DNA from: an uncultured Cryptobacterium sp.
GTDB taxonomy: Bacteria > Actinomycetota > Coriobacteriia > Coriobacteriales > Eggerthellaceae
DNA: 7,045 nt
Direction of reading: 5' to 3'
Assembly: GCA_900554685.1 (NCBI GenBank)
Contig: USIG01000092.1
Location: 1-7,045 of the forward strand
The notes under the pieces are model-generated. The model ran no database searches. It had not been told where the DNA came from and was given only the letters and a program-made list of their open reading frames with translations. Both the position numbers and the translations under genes were made by a program. Shown one piece after another: positions 1 to 5,997 of this stretch. The first letter of the stretch is position 1, and every line of letters starts with the position of its first letter.

Positions 1-98
1 CTCCTACCGTACAGCGCATCACCATCGCTAAGGGTATTGAAGATCACGACGGTACTCTTGAGTATCAGACCTGGCTTGCTGGCTCTAAGCTTGACTAG
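1..98 (+). CDS. 3' end of an unrecognised gene (partial)
   Basis: Only the last 31 codons are visible, in the frame whose first complete codon is at position 3 and whose stop is TAG at 96-98. The peptide ends in TWLAGSKLD and contains ITIAKGIEDHDG. It is charged, with no membrane segment. I do not recognise the family. This frame is chosen because its codons (gct, aag, ggt, att, gaa, gac) resemble those of the confident genes here and because it stops just before a strong terminator. The frame starting at position 1 also stays open, but it reads straight through that terminator hairpin, which makes it unlikely. Confidence 0.6.
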   Translation, partial: PTVQRITIAKGIEDHDGTLEYQTWLAGSKLD

Positions 99-150
99 TT
101 CTAGCTCTGATTCTTACAAAACCAAGATTCTCTCTTGGCTAGATTCCGGG

Positions 151-182
151 AAGAGAGGAAGCGAAAGCTTCCTCTCTTTTTA
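151..182 (+). terminator. Rho-independent terminator of the leftmost gene
   Basis: A perfect 12-bp stem pairs 151-162 (AAGAGAGGAAGC) with 167-178 (GCTTCCTCTCTT) around a stable GAAA tetraloop, and the stem runs into a T-rich stretch. It lies about 50 bases after the TAG at 96-98, so it ends that transcript. A smaller inverted repeat, CCAAGA (122-127) with TCTTGG (133-138), sits just upstream. Confidence 0.9.
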
Positions 183-279
183 TTTGTACTCGTTTATTCT
201 TTAGTTCTCTTTCTCTTTAGCCTGGAATCCCCTCTGGATGAACAATCTTGATAAACAACCATCCTGCTGAGTTTTTTTC

Positions 280-307
280 TTTATACCCTCCCTTAATCAG
301 TTACAAT
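280..307 (+). promoter_or_regulatory. Weak candidate promoter for the 424-1389 pair
   Basis: The gene-free stretch 183-423 must contain the promoter for the downstream pair because a terminator precedes it. The best match I find is TTTATA (280-285) as -35 and TACAAT (302-307) as -10, with a 16-base spacer. This would give a leader of about 110 bases. The leader contains a small inverted repeat, CTCAC (328-332) with GTGAG (337-341). No riboswitch-like fold was recognised. The -35 match is only partial, so the call is tentative. Confidence 0.3.
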
Positions 308-423
308 AAGCAAAGGTTGTTCATAACCTCACCTATGTGAGCATGAATAACAAGTCGGAGCTTTTTATATTTAGGTAGTTTGCTATGTGGTATTGGATCT
401 CTTACTAAAGAAAGGACAACACT

Positions 424-1092
424 ATGTTTGGCTTCGGCAAAAAGAACTCGCATAACAGTTTCTTCGGCAATCTTAATCGTTCCTATTCTCATGATCTTGA
501 AGATCAAATTGCCCAAAAAGAAGCTGAATTGGAACAACTGCGCAGTCAACTTGCATCTTCTCAAAACCATCCGTCCTCTTACGAGACAGATATGTTGTAT
601 GCAGATCAGGCAAGTACCGCCTCTTCGTATGGATATCCAACTGGCAGAGGAAACGACTCCCAAAACATCTCATCGAGCGATGATGATAATAAAGTAGTAG
701 ATTACTTTGCTCACCAAAGTGCGTCTTATCCTCAGTATCAGTTTACGATCTATGAGATGGCACCTGAGGGTATAAAGACATCACATCAACCATCCTCGGT
801 TACTTTGGATATTATCTTTATCCTTCGCAGTAATTCTCATTATTTCTTGGAGGGGTCTGCCCTTACTCCAAATGGGGTTATTCGTGATCTTTACTACGGA
901 ACCAATCCTCATGAAATCTTTAGAAAATATCCAGGATGCGACGATGTTTTAGATCTTCGATTTTGGCATAGGCCTGCACATCCAGAGCCCGCTCATAGAA
1001 TCAAAAAACCACCACGCTATCAGGTTATTGCCCGTGATGATTTAGCCGATGCAGCCCTTGAAGGAATGACGAGGCCTCGTAATAACCACTAA
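424..1092 (+). CDS. Hypothetical soluble protein with N-terminal coiled coil
   Basis: I do not recognise this 222-residue protein. The ATG at 424 is well supported: AAAGGA lies at 411-416, seven bases upstream. The N-terminus is short and basic (MFGFGKKN). Residues about 23-46 are rich in E, Q and L (DLEDQIAQKEAELEQLRSQL) and look like a short coiled coil. Residues about 47-90 are a polar, S/D/N-rich linker that is probably disordered. From about residue 100 the protein becomes ordered-looking, with hydrophobic strands (SVTLDIIFILR near 126-136) and a well-mixed domain to the end. There is no signal peptide and no transmembrane helix, so it is predicted to be cytoplasmic. The layout of coiled coil, linker and globular domain suggests self-assembly or a protein partner, but this is inference. 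The next gene, 63 bases downstream with no terminator between, encodes a small membrane protein and may be that partner. Confidence 0.75.
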   Translation: MFGFGKKNSHNSFFGNLNRSYSHDLEDQIAQKEAELEQLRSQLASSQNHPSSYETDMLYADQASTASSYGYPTGRGNDSQNISSSDDDNKVVDYFAHQSASYPQYQFTIYEMAPEGIKTSHQPSSVTLDIIFILRSNSHYFLEGSALTPNGVIRDLYYGTNPHEIFRKYPGCDDVLDLRFWHRPAHPEPAHRIKKPPRYQVIARDDLADAALEGMTRPRNNH

Positions 1093-1155
1093 GTTTATTA
1101 CAGTGTCTTCTCAATATGCGGTACCTAACCAACTGTTTCTCTCAAGGAGTTTATT

Positions 1156-1389
1156 GTGGAAATTATTGCGCTCATACTCTACCTTTATACTTTCATTCAG
1201 TTTGTAAAACTCTTACTTTCCCTTTTTAGCGATAGCGCACGGCTTTTTACCCATAAAAGGATATTTAATACGCCTGATTATCGATACAGCGATGAGCGTA
1301 TGGCTGGAGTAAACAAGTCATTAAAGTATCTTGCCAAAATGATTATTGCTCTTTTGCTTGCAACCGGCTGCATGATGCTTACGTTCTAG
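1156..1389 (+). CDS. Small two-helix membrane protein, unknown function
   Basis: This 77-residue protein starts at GTG 1156, chosen because AAGGAG (1144-1149) lies six bases upstream and no in-frame ATG is nearby. Residues about 2-24 (EIIALILYLYTFIQFVKLLL) and about 58-76 (YLAKMIIALLLATGCMMLTF) are hydrophobic and read as two transmembrane helices. They are joined by a charged loop of about 30 residues containing KRIF, DYRYSDER and NKSLK. The hairpin topology with a basic loop suggests that the loop is cytoplasmic, by the positive-inside rule. No family is recognised. It follows the coiled-coil protein gene by 63 bases and is probably co-transcribed with it. The length and the good ribosome binding site argue for a real gene. 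Confidence 0.7.
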   Translation: MEIIALILYLYTFIQFVKLLLSLFSDSARLFTHKRIFNTPDYRYSDERMAGVNKSLKYLAKMIIALLLATGCMMLTF

Positions 1390-1475
1390 TAATCGGATAG
1401 CTGAGTTTAAATAAGTGCGCTTCCTGAAAATTTCACCTTAGGACAGCCGAACGCATCTTCTTAAGTGCTGGCAGA

Positions 1476-1494
1476 GCTCTTAGTCAAAAAGAGC
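1476..1494. repeat. Short inverted repeat in a convergent intergenic region
   Basis: GCTCTT (1476-1481) pairs with AAGAGC (1489-1494) around a 7-base loop. It lies between the small membrane protein gene and the convergent LysR gene. It could be a weak terminator for the minus-strand LysR transcript, but no T-run follows it on that strand, so the function is uncertain. Confidence 0.35.
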
Positions 1495-1504
1495 CAAATT
1501 CCCT

Positions 1505-1542
1505 TCTGCACCTATCACATTGATGGGTGCAGATTATTTTTG
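1505..1542 (+). terminator. Terminator of the 424-1389 unit, at the LysR stop
   Basis: Bases 1505-1516 (TCTGCACCTATC) pair with 1522-1533 (GATGGGTGCAGA), including one G-T pair, around a 5-base loop. The run TTATTTTTG follows immediately at 1534-1542. The T-run is on the plus-strand side only, so it serves the plus-strand unit. The T-run overlaps the 3' end of the convergent LysR coding sequence. It lies about 115 bases after the TAG of the small membrane protein. Confidence 0.75.
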
Positions 1543-2475
1543 TCCTGATTCGTGCCTGTTATGAAGTTCGGCAGCACAATAAAGCGCTTCTTTGAACACC
1601 TCAAGGGCATTCCAAGGCTCGTTTTTTGAGGGAATCCCTAAAGAAATGGTATAGGTGGTCTGATTTGTCAGTGAAATACGAACCAGAGAAGAAGCTTTTT
1701 CACTCGATGCAAGTACATCTGTTGGACAAAACACCGCGCCAAGACCCTCTGTAGCCATACCTAATAAGGTACCCATATTTTCGCTTGTAGCCACGACGCA
1801 GGGTTTAATGCCAGCATTACGCAATACCGAATATCCAATCCGCCCCGCAATATCATCAAGAGTTCCCAGGGCAAACGGACAATTTTTCAGTACGCTCATT
1901 CCCTTTTCCTCAACCAACGCAACAGCATCTTGCCAGGGTTTATTCGTTGAATCCTCAAGAACGTCAGCACGAAGAGCAAGAACGATCTCTTCCTGATAAA
2001 GCGCAAACAGGTCTACTCCAGGATGAACGTCTTCAAAGCGAGCAACAACTGCATCAACTTCGGCATGTTCTGCCATGCGCAAAAGCTCACGATTTGTTCC
2101 TTCAATAAGCTGAAAGCGCATCTTAGGCAAAGTTTCTCGAACCTTTTTCAACACAAAAGGCATAAGCGTTTGACTACGTAAATGTGAAATACCAATTTTT
2201 AAAGTACCAACGCCGTTACCAGTAACCTCGCCGATTTGACGGAGCATATCTCGTTGAGCCTGTTTCTGTTCTCGCGCATACAGAAGAAACACCCTTCCCG
2301 CAGGCGTAAGAGTCAGCGGCGTACCACGCGTAACAAGCTTGACCTCTAAAGATTTCTCAAGCACCCCTAAACGCGCACTTAATGTTTGCTGAGAAACCTG
2401 AAGATATTCCGAAGCTTTTGTAAAGCTTTCCTGCTCTGCTAGTGCTATAAACCAACCCCAGTCGTCAAGCGCCAT
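1534..2475 (-). CDS. LysR-type transcriptional regulator
   Basis: This is a 313-residue LysR-family DNA-binding regulator, of usual family length. The N-terminal winged helix-turn-helix spans about residues 5-63. The core is SFTKASEYLQVSQQTLSARL (17-36), followed by the conserved LE and the TPAG wing (57-60). A helical linker (about 62-85) leads to the periplasmic-binding-protein-like effector domain (about 90-300), which begins TLKIGIS. Two usually conserved positions differ: the family's LG..LF.R reads LEVKLVTR. The ATG at 2473-2475 is the only plausible start. Its AAAGGA (complement of 2488-2493) is 12 bases away, longer than usual. The gene is divergent from the TRAP transporter genes, the classical arrangement for a LysR protein that controls its neighbour and itself. 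The inducer is unknown but is plausibly the transported substrate or a product of it. Confidence 0.93.
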   Translation of the reverse strand: MALDDWGWFIALAEQESFTKASEYLQVSQQTLSARLGVLEKSLEVKLVTRGTPLTLTPAGRVFLLYAREQKQAQRDMLRQIGEVTGNGVGTLKIGISHLRSQTLMPFVLKKVRETLPKMRFQLIEGTNRELLRMAEHAEVDAVVARFEDVHPGVDLFALYQEEIVLALRADVLEDSTNKPWQDAVALVEEKGMSVLKNCPFALGTLDDIAGRIGYSVLRNAGIKPCVVATSENMGTLLGMATEGLGAVFCPTDVLASSEKASSLVRISLTNQTTYTISLGIPSKNEPWNALEVFKEALYCAAELHNRHESGQK

Positions 2476-2521
2476 AGCGTATGGGCATCCTTTCGTTCCC
2501 TTTCATCGGCTTTTCACAACC

Positions 2522-2550
2522 GTTATCCAATAATTTTTGTACTTCTACAA
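2522..2550 (-). promoter_or_regulatory. Candidate promoter of the LysR gene
   Basis: Read on the minus strand, TTGTAG (complement of 2545-2550) and GATAAC (complement of 2522-2527) form -35 and -10 elements separated by exactly 17 bases. Each matches four of six consensus positions. The -35 element lies inside the TTTGTA-N4-TACAAA palindrome, so a protein bound there would block this promoter, consistent with negative autoregulation. Confidence 0.5.
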
Positions 2551-2551
2551 A
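2536..2551. promoter_or_regulatory. Perfect palindrome, candidate LysR operator
   Basis: TTTGTA (2536-2541) is followed by four bases and then TACAAA (2546-2551), a perfect two-fold symmetric site of the size LysR dimers recognise. It lies in the divergent intergenic region between the LysR gene and its presumed target. The half-site recurs as part of the TTTTTGTA direct repeat (2534-2541 and 2573-2580), and a related TTTGTC is at 2564-2569. Binding by this LysR protein is inference. Confidence 0.5.
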
Positions 2552-2564
2552 TTTTATTTTTAGT

Positions 2565-2597
2565 TTGTCACATTTTTGTAAAAATCTCACGTAAAAT
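2565..2597 (+). promoter_or_regulatory. Candidate promoter region of the TRAP operon
   Basis: A -10-like TAAAAT is at 2592-2597. The only good -35-like hexamer, TTGTCA (2565-2570), is 21 bases upstream of it, longer than the optimal 17. No better pair was found between 2560 and 2630. A poorly spaced promoter just downstream of an operator-like palindrome would suit an activator-dependent gene. The exact start of transcription cannot be fixed from the sequence. Confidence 0.35.
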
Positions 2598-2643
2598 ATC
2601 TGAATCAAATGTGCGAATTTTCCATATTTAGAAAGGATGGATT

Positions 2644-3639
2644 ATGAAGAAAAAACTTCTTGCCATCGTTACGACAGCTTTTGTTGCTGCACTCGCCTTT
2701 GCTCTTGTTGGTTGCGGCGGAAATAGCGGCGACTCAAGCGAAGGCGGCTCCAGCTCTTCTGAGCTGCGTTTCGTAACGGGCGGCGAATCTGGTACGTATT
2801 ATGCCTATGGCACCGTACTTGCCCAGTACTCTACTAACAATGCAGGCGTTGCAGTAAACGCACTTTCCAGCGAAGGTTCTAAGGCTAACATTGAAGCACT
2901 TCAGAACAATGAGGCTGAACTTGCTTTCTGCCAATCTGACGTATCTACCTACGCCTATGAGGGCACAAGCCTCTTTGATGGTGCTCCTTACAAGGACTTC
3001 TCTGTTGTAGCTGCTTTGTATGGCGAGCAAGTTCAGATTGTTACCTGCAATCCTGACATCAAGACCGTTGCAGACCTGAAGGGTAAGACCGTATCTATTG
3101 GTGCTGCAAACTCCGGTGTATATTTCAACGCTATTGACATCCTTGGTGCTTACGACATGACTGAAGATGACATCAATGCGGTATATCAGAACTTTGCTGA
3201 CTCTGCCGATTCTTTGAAGAACGACAAGATCGATGCAGCATTCATCACTGCAGGTGCTCCTACCACTGCAATTTCTGACCTCACCACTTCCAAGCAGGCT
3301 TACTTGGTATCTATGGATGATGAGCACATCGCTAAACTCCAGGAAACCTCTCCTTACTATGCAGAATCCATCATCCCTGGTGGTACCTACAACGGCATGG
3401 ATGAGGACTGCACCACTGTTGCTGTTTTGGCAGTAATTCTTGCCAACGACTCTGTTGATCAGGATGCAGTTTACAACTTCACCAAGTCCATCTTCGATGG
3501 TGCTGAAGCACAGCCTGATGCTCATGCAAAATATGCCGAGCTAAGCCTTGAAGAGGCCACCTCTATTACCTCTATTCCTTATGCTGCTGGTGCTGCTAAG
3601 TACTACGAAGAGCAGGGCATCGAGGTTCCCACCAAATAA
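2644..3639 (+). CDS. TRAP transporter receptor lipoprotein, TAXI family
   Basis: This 331-residue protein is the extracytoplasmic substrate-binding subunit of a TAXI-type TRAP transporter, which feeds a small organic substrate to the permease encoded next. The ATG at 2644 has AAAGGA (2632-2637) six bases upstream. Residues 1-24 form a lipoprotein signal: MKKK, a hydrophobic stretch, then the lipobox LVGC with Cys24 as the lipidated residue. A Ser/Gly-rich tether (25-40) follows. The mature domain opens with the family signature TGGESGTYYAYG (45-56). It continues with SSEGSKANIEAL (75-86), DLKGKTVSIGAANSG (144-158), DAAF (197-200), and the P-GGTY and TVAVLA segments near 245-263. The C-terminal motif, usually P.HPGA before a YY.E.G helix, reads PYAAGAAKYYEEQG, so the histidine is missing. 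Substrate is not deducible; a Thermus TAXI protein was reported to bind glutamate or glutamine. The lipobox suggests a single-membrane cell. Confidence 0.93.
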   Translation: MKKKLLAIVTTAFVAALAFALVGCGGNSGDSSEGGSSSSELRFVTGGESGTYYAYGTVLAQYSTNNAGVAVNALSSEGSKANIEALQNNEAELAFCQSDVSTYAYEGTSLFDGAPYKDFSVVAALYGEQVQIVTCNPDIKTVADLKGKTVSIGAANSGVYFNAIDILGAYDMTEDDINAVYQNFADSADSLKNDKIDAAFITAGAPTTAISDLTTSKQAYLVSMDDEHIAKLQETSPYYAESIIPGGTYNGMDEDCTTVAVLAVILANDSVDQDAVYNFTKSIFDGAEAQPDAHAKYAELSLEEATSITSIPYAAGAAKYYEEQGIEVPTK

Positions 3640-3689
3640 TGTTCTCTTAACGTTTGCTTAGCATTCTGTTTTATAAAGAGATCTCAAAT

Positions 3690-3715
3690 TAAGTAATCAA
3701 TCTTTTTGATACTTA
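3690..3715 (+). repeat. Intercistronic hairpin 1 (receptor-permease gap)
   Basis: Bases 3690-3700 (TAAGTAATCAA) pair with 3706-3715 (TTGATACTTA) around the loop TCTTT, with one bulged A, giving 10 base pairs. It is AU-rich and has no T-run after it. It lies about 50 bases after the receptor stop codon, where a 3' stabilising stem would be expected. Confidence 0.55.
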
Positions 3716-3722
3716 CCTTCAT

Positions 3723-3768
3723 TCAGGGCTGCTGCAAAGATTTTTGCTCCAGCCCTGATAGGCTTTTT
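3723..3768 (+). terminator. Intercistronic hairpin 2, possible partial terminator
   Basis: TCAGGGCTG (3723-3731) pairs with CAGCCCTGA (3750-3758). Inside, after a 2x2 internal loop, GCAAA (3734-3738) pairs with TTTGC (3743-3747) around a 4-base loop. A run of five T follows at 3764-3768, displaced by five bases, so termination would be inefficient. The probable role is to protect the receptor mRNA and lower permease expression, as is common between binding-protein and permease genes. The structure ends before the permease ribosome binding site at 3788-3793. Confidence 0.55.
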
Positions 3769-3798
3769 GCCCTCGAAGATCATGATCAAGGAGACTAC

Positions 3799-5922
3799 GT
3801 GAGTATATTTAAGAAAAAAGAAAAGGTCACCGAACCTGACGTCGCCGCTTCAGCATCAGGCAACGAGGAAGTTGATGCTGAAGCTATTATGCGTAAGTAC
3901 GACAAGGAATCTAATACTCGTATTTGGGAAGGCGCACCAAAAATTGTTATTACGGGTATTATGGTTGCCTTTTCGGTGTACTGCTTATGCATGACCCTTT
4001 TTAGCTTGGAGCAGGCAGAAACTCGTCTTGCTCGCTTCGTTGCAGGCATCATTATCATTGGCTACCTTATGTATCCTGCCAGCAAAACAGATGCCCGCGT
4101 TAACCACATTCCCTGGTACGACATTGTTTTGATGGTAATTGGCGCAGGAGCATTTCTGTACTACTCCTTCAATACCGTTGACATCTTGATGATGGGTACC
4201 CGCATTGGCACCCTTGAGGTAGTATTAGGTATTTTAGGCATTCTTGTTCTTGTTGAACTCTGCCGTCGTTGTGTTGGCATCCCAATCATTATCGTAGTAG
4301 GCTGCTTGCTTATTTATGCACTGTATTGGCAGTTCAGCTACAACGGCGATGCTTATCGCACCCTTTCAAACGTTATTCAGAAGCTTTTCTACACCACAAG
4401 TGGTGTTATTGGCACCCCTACTAACGTTTGCTACACCTACATCGTTTTGTTCATTATTTTCGGTGCTTTCTTGGAACGTACTGGTATTGCAAACTTCTTC
4501 ATTTCGTTTGCAAACCGAATTGCAGGATGGTCTTCAGGCGGTCCTGCTAAAGTAGCAGTTATTTCGTCTGCTTTATGTGGTATGGTTTCCGGTTCTTCGG
4601 TAGGCAATACCGTAACCACCGGTTCAGTAACCATTCCTATGATGAAGAAAACCGGTTATCGCCCTGAATTCGCAGGCGCTGTTGAAGCTGCATCCTCAAC
4701 GGGTGGTCAGATCATGCCTCCTATCATGGGTGCTGCAGCATTCTTGATGGCTGAATACATGGGTATTCCCTACATCCAGGTTGCCACCATCGCTATTATT
4801 CCTGCAATTCTGTACTTCACTGGTATTTTCTGGACCGTTCATCTTGAGGCTAAAAAGCGTGGTTTGAAGGGTATTCCTATCAAGGATCTTCCTTCTTGGA
4901 TTTACCTGCTTAAGAATTGCTACCTTATTATTCCTTTGGTTTTACTGGTATGGATTGTATCTGCAGGTATTTACACCATGGCAATGTCTGCAGCAATCTC
5001 TATCTTCGCTGCTTTGATAATTGGATTCATCCACTTCTTCCTTACCAACTGGCAAGAACGTACAGAAGAAGACACCTTTGGCAGCGTTCTTTACGAAACC
5101 GCTCGTACTGCTCTTTTGAGCATGCTTGATGCTTTTGCAGCAGGCGCTCGCAACAGTATTGCTGTTGGCGTTGCTTGTGCTTTGGCGGGCTTGATTGCTG
5201 GCTGCATTACCTTTACTGGTCTTGCTTCTACTATCATCAACGTCATTGTTCTTGCAGCTGGCGACTACCTGATTATTGGTCTGATCCTGACCATGCTGTG
5301 CTGCATTGTTTTAGGCATGGGTGTTCCTACCACTGCAAACTACTGCATCATGGCAGCAACCTGCGCACCAATCCTTATTCAGCTTGGTGTTCCTCTGGTT
5401 TGCGCTCACTTCTTTGTATTCTACTTTGGTATCTTGGCAGACATCACGCCCCCTGTTGCTCTGGCGGCCTACGCTGGTAGTGCTATCGCTAAATCGCGCC
5501 CTATGCGCACCGCTTTCAATGCAACACGCTTAGGTATTGCTGCCTATATCATTCCTTTCATCTTTGCATTCTTCCCTGCAATGATTCTGCAAGGCGATAC
5601 CGAAATTCCTATCTGGCTTGCCGTGCTGAACACGGTAATGGCAGGTTGCGGTCTGTACAGCATCGCTGCGGGCTTGCAGGGCTATCTCTTCCAGAAGATC
5701 AACCCTGTATTCCGTATTATTTCGGTTATTGCTGGCGTTATTATCATGATCCCCATTGGGTCGGTAACGGAAATGTATACCATCGTTATTAACTTGATTG
5801 GCTTTGCTATTATTGCCGCTATTACCCTTATTCAACGGGCTTTAGGAAAGCGCAACAACAATGGCTCTGGCGACGATCAGGGTTCTACCCCAACGCAAAC
5901 CCCTTCTGGCCAGGCAGCTTAA
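3799..5922 (+). CDS. Fused TRAP transporter permease (DctQ-DctM fusion)
   Basis: This 707-residue integral membrane protein is the TRAP permease in which small (DctQ-like) and large (DctM-like) subunits are fused, the normal partner of a TAXI receptor. It imports substrate using an ion gradient, usually Na+. The frame extends upstream to a TTG at 3706. I choose GTG 3799 because AAGGAG (3788-3793) is five bases upstream, whereas the extension has no ribosome binding site and runs through two hairpins. Residues 1-45 are hydrophilic. Hydrophobic helices at about 48-68, 79-93, 106-122, 137-156 and 161-178 form the DctQ-like part. The DctM part begins near 212 and has both family signatures: CGMVSGSSVGNTVTTG (260-275) with TGGQIMPPIMGAAAF (301-315), and LGMGVPTTANY (505-515) with HFFVFYFGILADITPPVALA (537-556). 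More helices run to about 677. The tail (681-707) is polar and N/G/S/T/Q-rich. The gene follows the receptor by 159 bases. Confidence 0.95.
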   Translation: MSIFKKKEKVTEPDVAASASGNEEVDAEAIMRKYDKESNTRIWEGAPKIVITGIMVAFSVYCLCMTLFSLEQAETRLARFVAGIIIIGYLMYPASKTDARVNHIPWYDIVLMVIGAGAFLYYSFNTVDILMMGTRIGTLEVVLGILGILVLVELCRRCVGIPIIIVVGCLLIYALYWQFSYNGDAYRTLSNVIQKLFYTTSGVIGTPTNVCYTYIVLFIIFGAFLERTGIANFFISFANRIAGWSSGGPAKVAVISSALCGMVSGSSVGNTVTTGSVTIPMMKKTGYRPEFAGAVEAASSTGGQIMPPIMGAAAFLMAEYMGIPYIQVATIAIIPAILYFTGIFWTVHLEAKKRGLKGIPIKDLPSWIYLLKNCYLIIPLVLLVWIVSAGIYTMAMSAAISIFAALIIGFIHFFLTNWQERTEEDTFGSVLYETARTALLSMLDAFAAGARNSIAVGVACALAGLIAGCITFTGLASTIINVIVLAAGDYLIIGLILTMLCCIVLGMGVPTTANYCIMAATCAPILIQLGVPLVCAHFFVFYFGILADITPPVALAAYAGSAIAKSRPMRTAFNATRLGIAAYIIPFIFAFFPAMILQGDTEIPIWLAVLNTVMAGCGLYSIAAGLQGYLFQKINPVFRIISVIAGVIIMIPIGSVTEMYTIVINLIGFAIIAAITLIQRALGKRNNNGSGDDQGSTPTQTPSGQAA

Positions 5923-5934
5923 ATCTCAGTTAAC

Positions 5935-5969
5935 AAGTATGCTGGATCTGAATTGAATTCAGCATACTT
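5935..5969 (+). repeat. Intercistronic hairpin between permease and SDR genes
   Basis: AAGTATGCTG (5935-5944) pairs perfectly with CAGCATACTT (5960-5969) around a 15-base apex. The apex can be extended by GAT (5945-5947) with ATT (5957-5959). A competing fold exists: CTGAATT-G-AATTCAG at 5948-5962 is itself a perfect odd-length palindrome. No T-run follows, so it is not a conventional terminator. It lies between the permease stop (TAA 5920-5922) and the SDR ribosome binding site (5985-5990), and may be an mRNA stability element or a processing site. Confidence 0.55.
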
Positions 5970-5997
5970 ACCCAATTACCACGGTAAGGATTTATGT

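Noticed and set aside
99..423. Possible small RNA or riboswitch in the 325-base gap before the coiled-coil protein gene
   Set aside because: Apart from the terminator at 151-182 and a 5-bp inverted repeat at 328-341, no conserved riboswitch motif or strong fold was found.
301..663. A 120-codon minus-strand open frame overlapping the start of the coiled-coil protein gene
   Set aside because: It has no recognisable domain, runs across the supported start region of 424-1092, and lacks promoter or ribosome binding site support.
2465..2488. A 7-codon upstream frame (MPIRYGA) on the minus strand overlapping the LysR start codon
   Set aside because: It looks like a translational-coupling leader, but its ATG abuts the AAAGGA motif with no usable spacing, so independent translation is unlikely.
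2734..3525. A 263-codon open frame on the minus strand, antisense to the TAXI receptor gene
   Set aside because: The translation resembles no protein family, has no ribosome binding site that I can see, and lies wholly inside a gene with clear family motifs. It is explained by the codon bias of the receptor gene.
5530..5835. An open minus-strand frame inside the permease gene, rich in Asn
   Set aside because: Its composition (NNSKANQVNN-like) is what results from reading hydrophobic membrane codons in reverse. It is a shadow of the permease.
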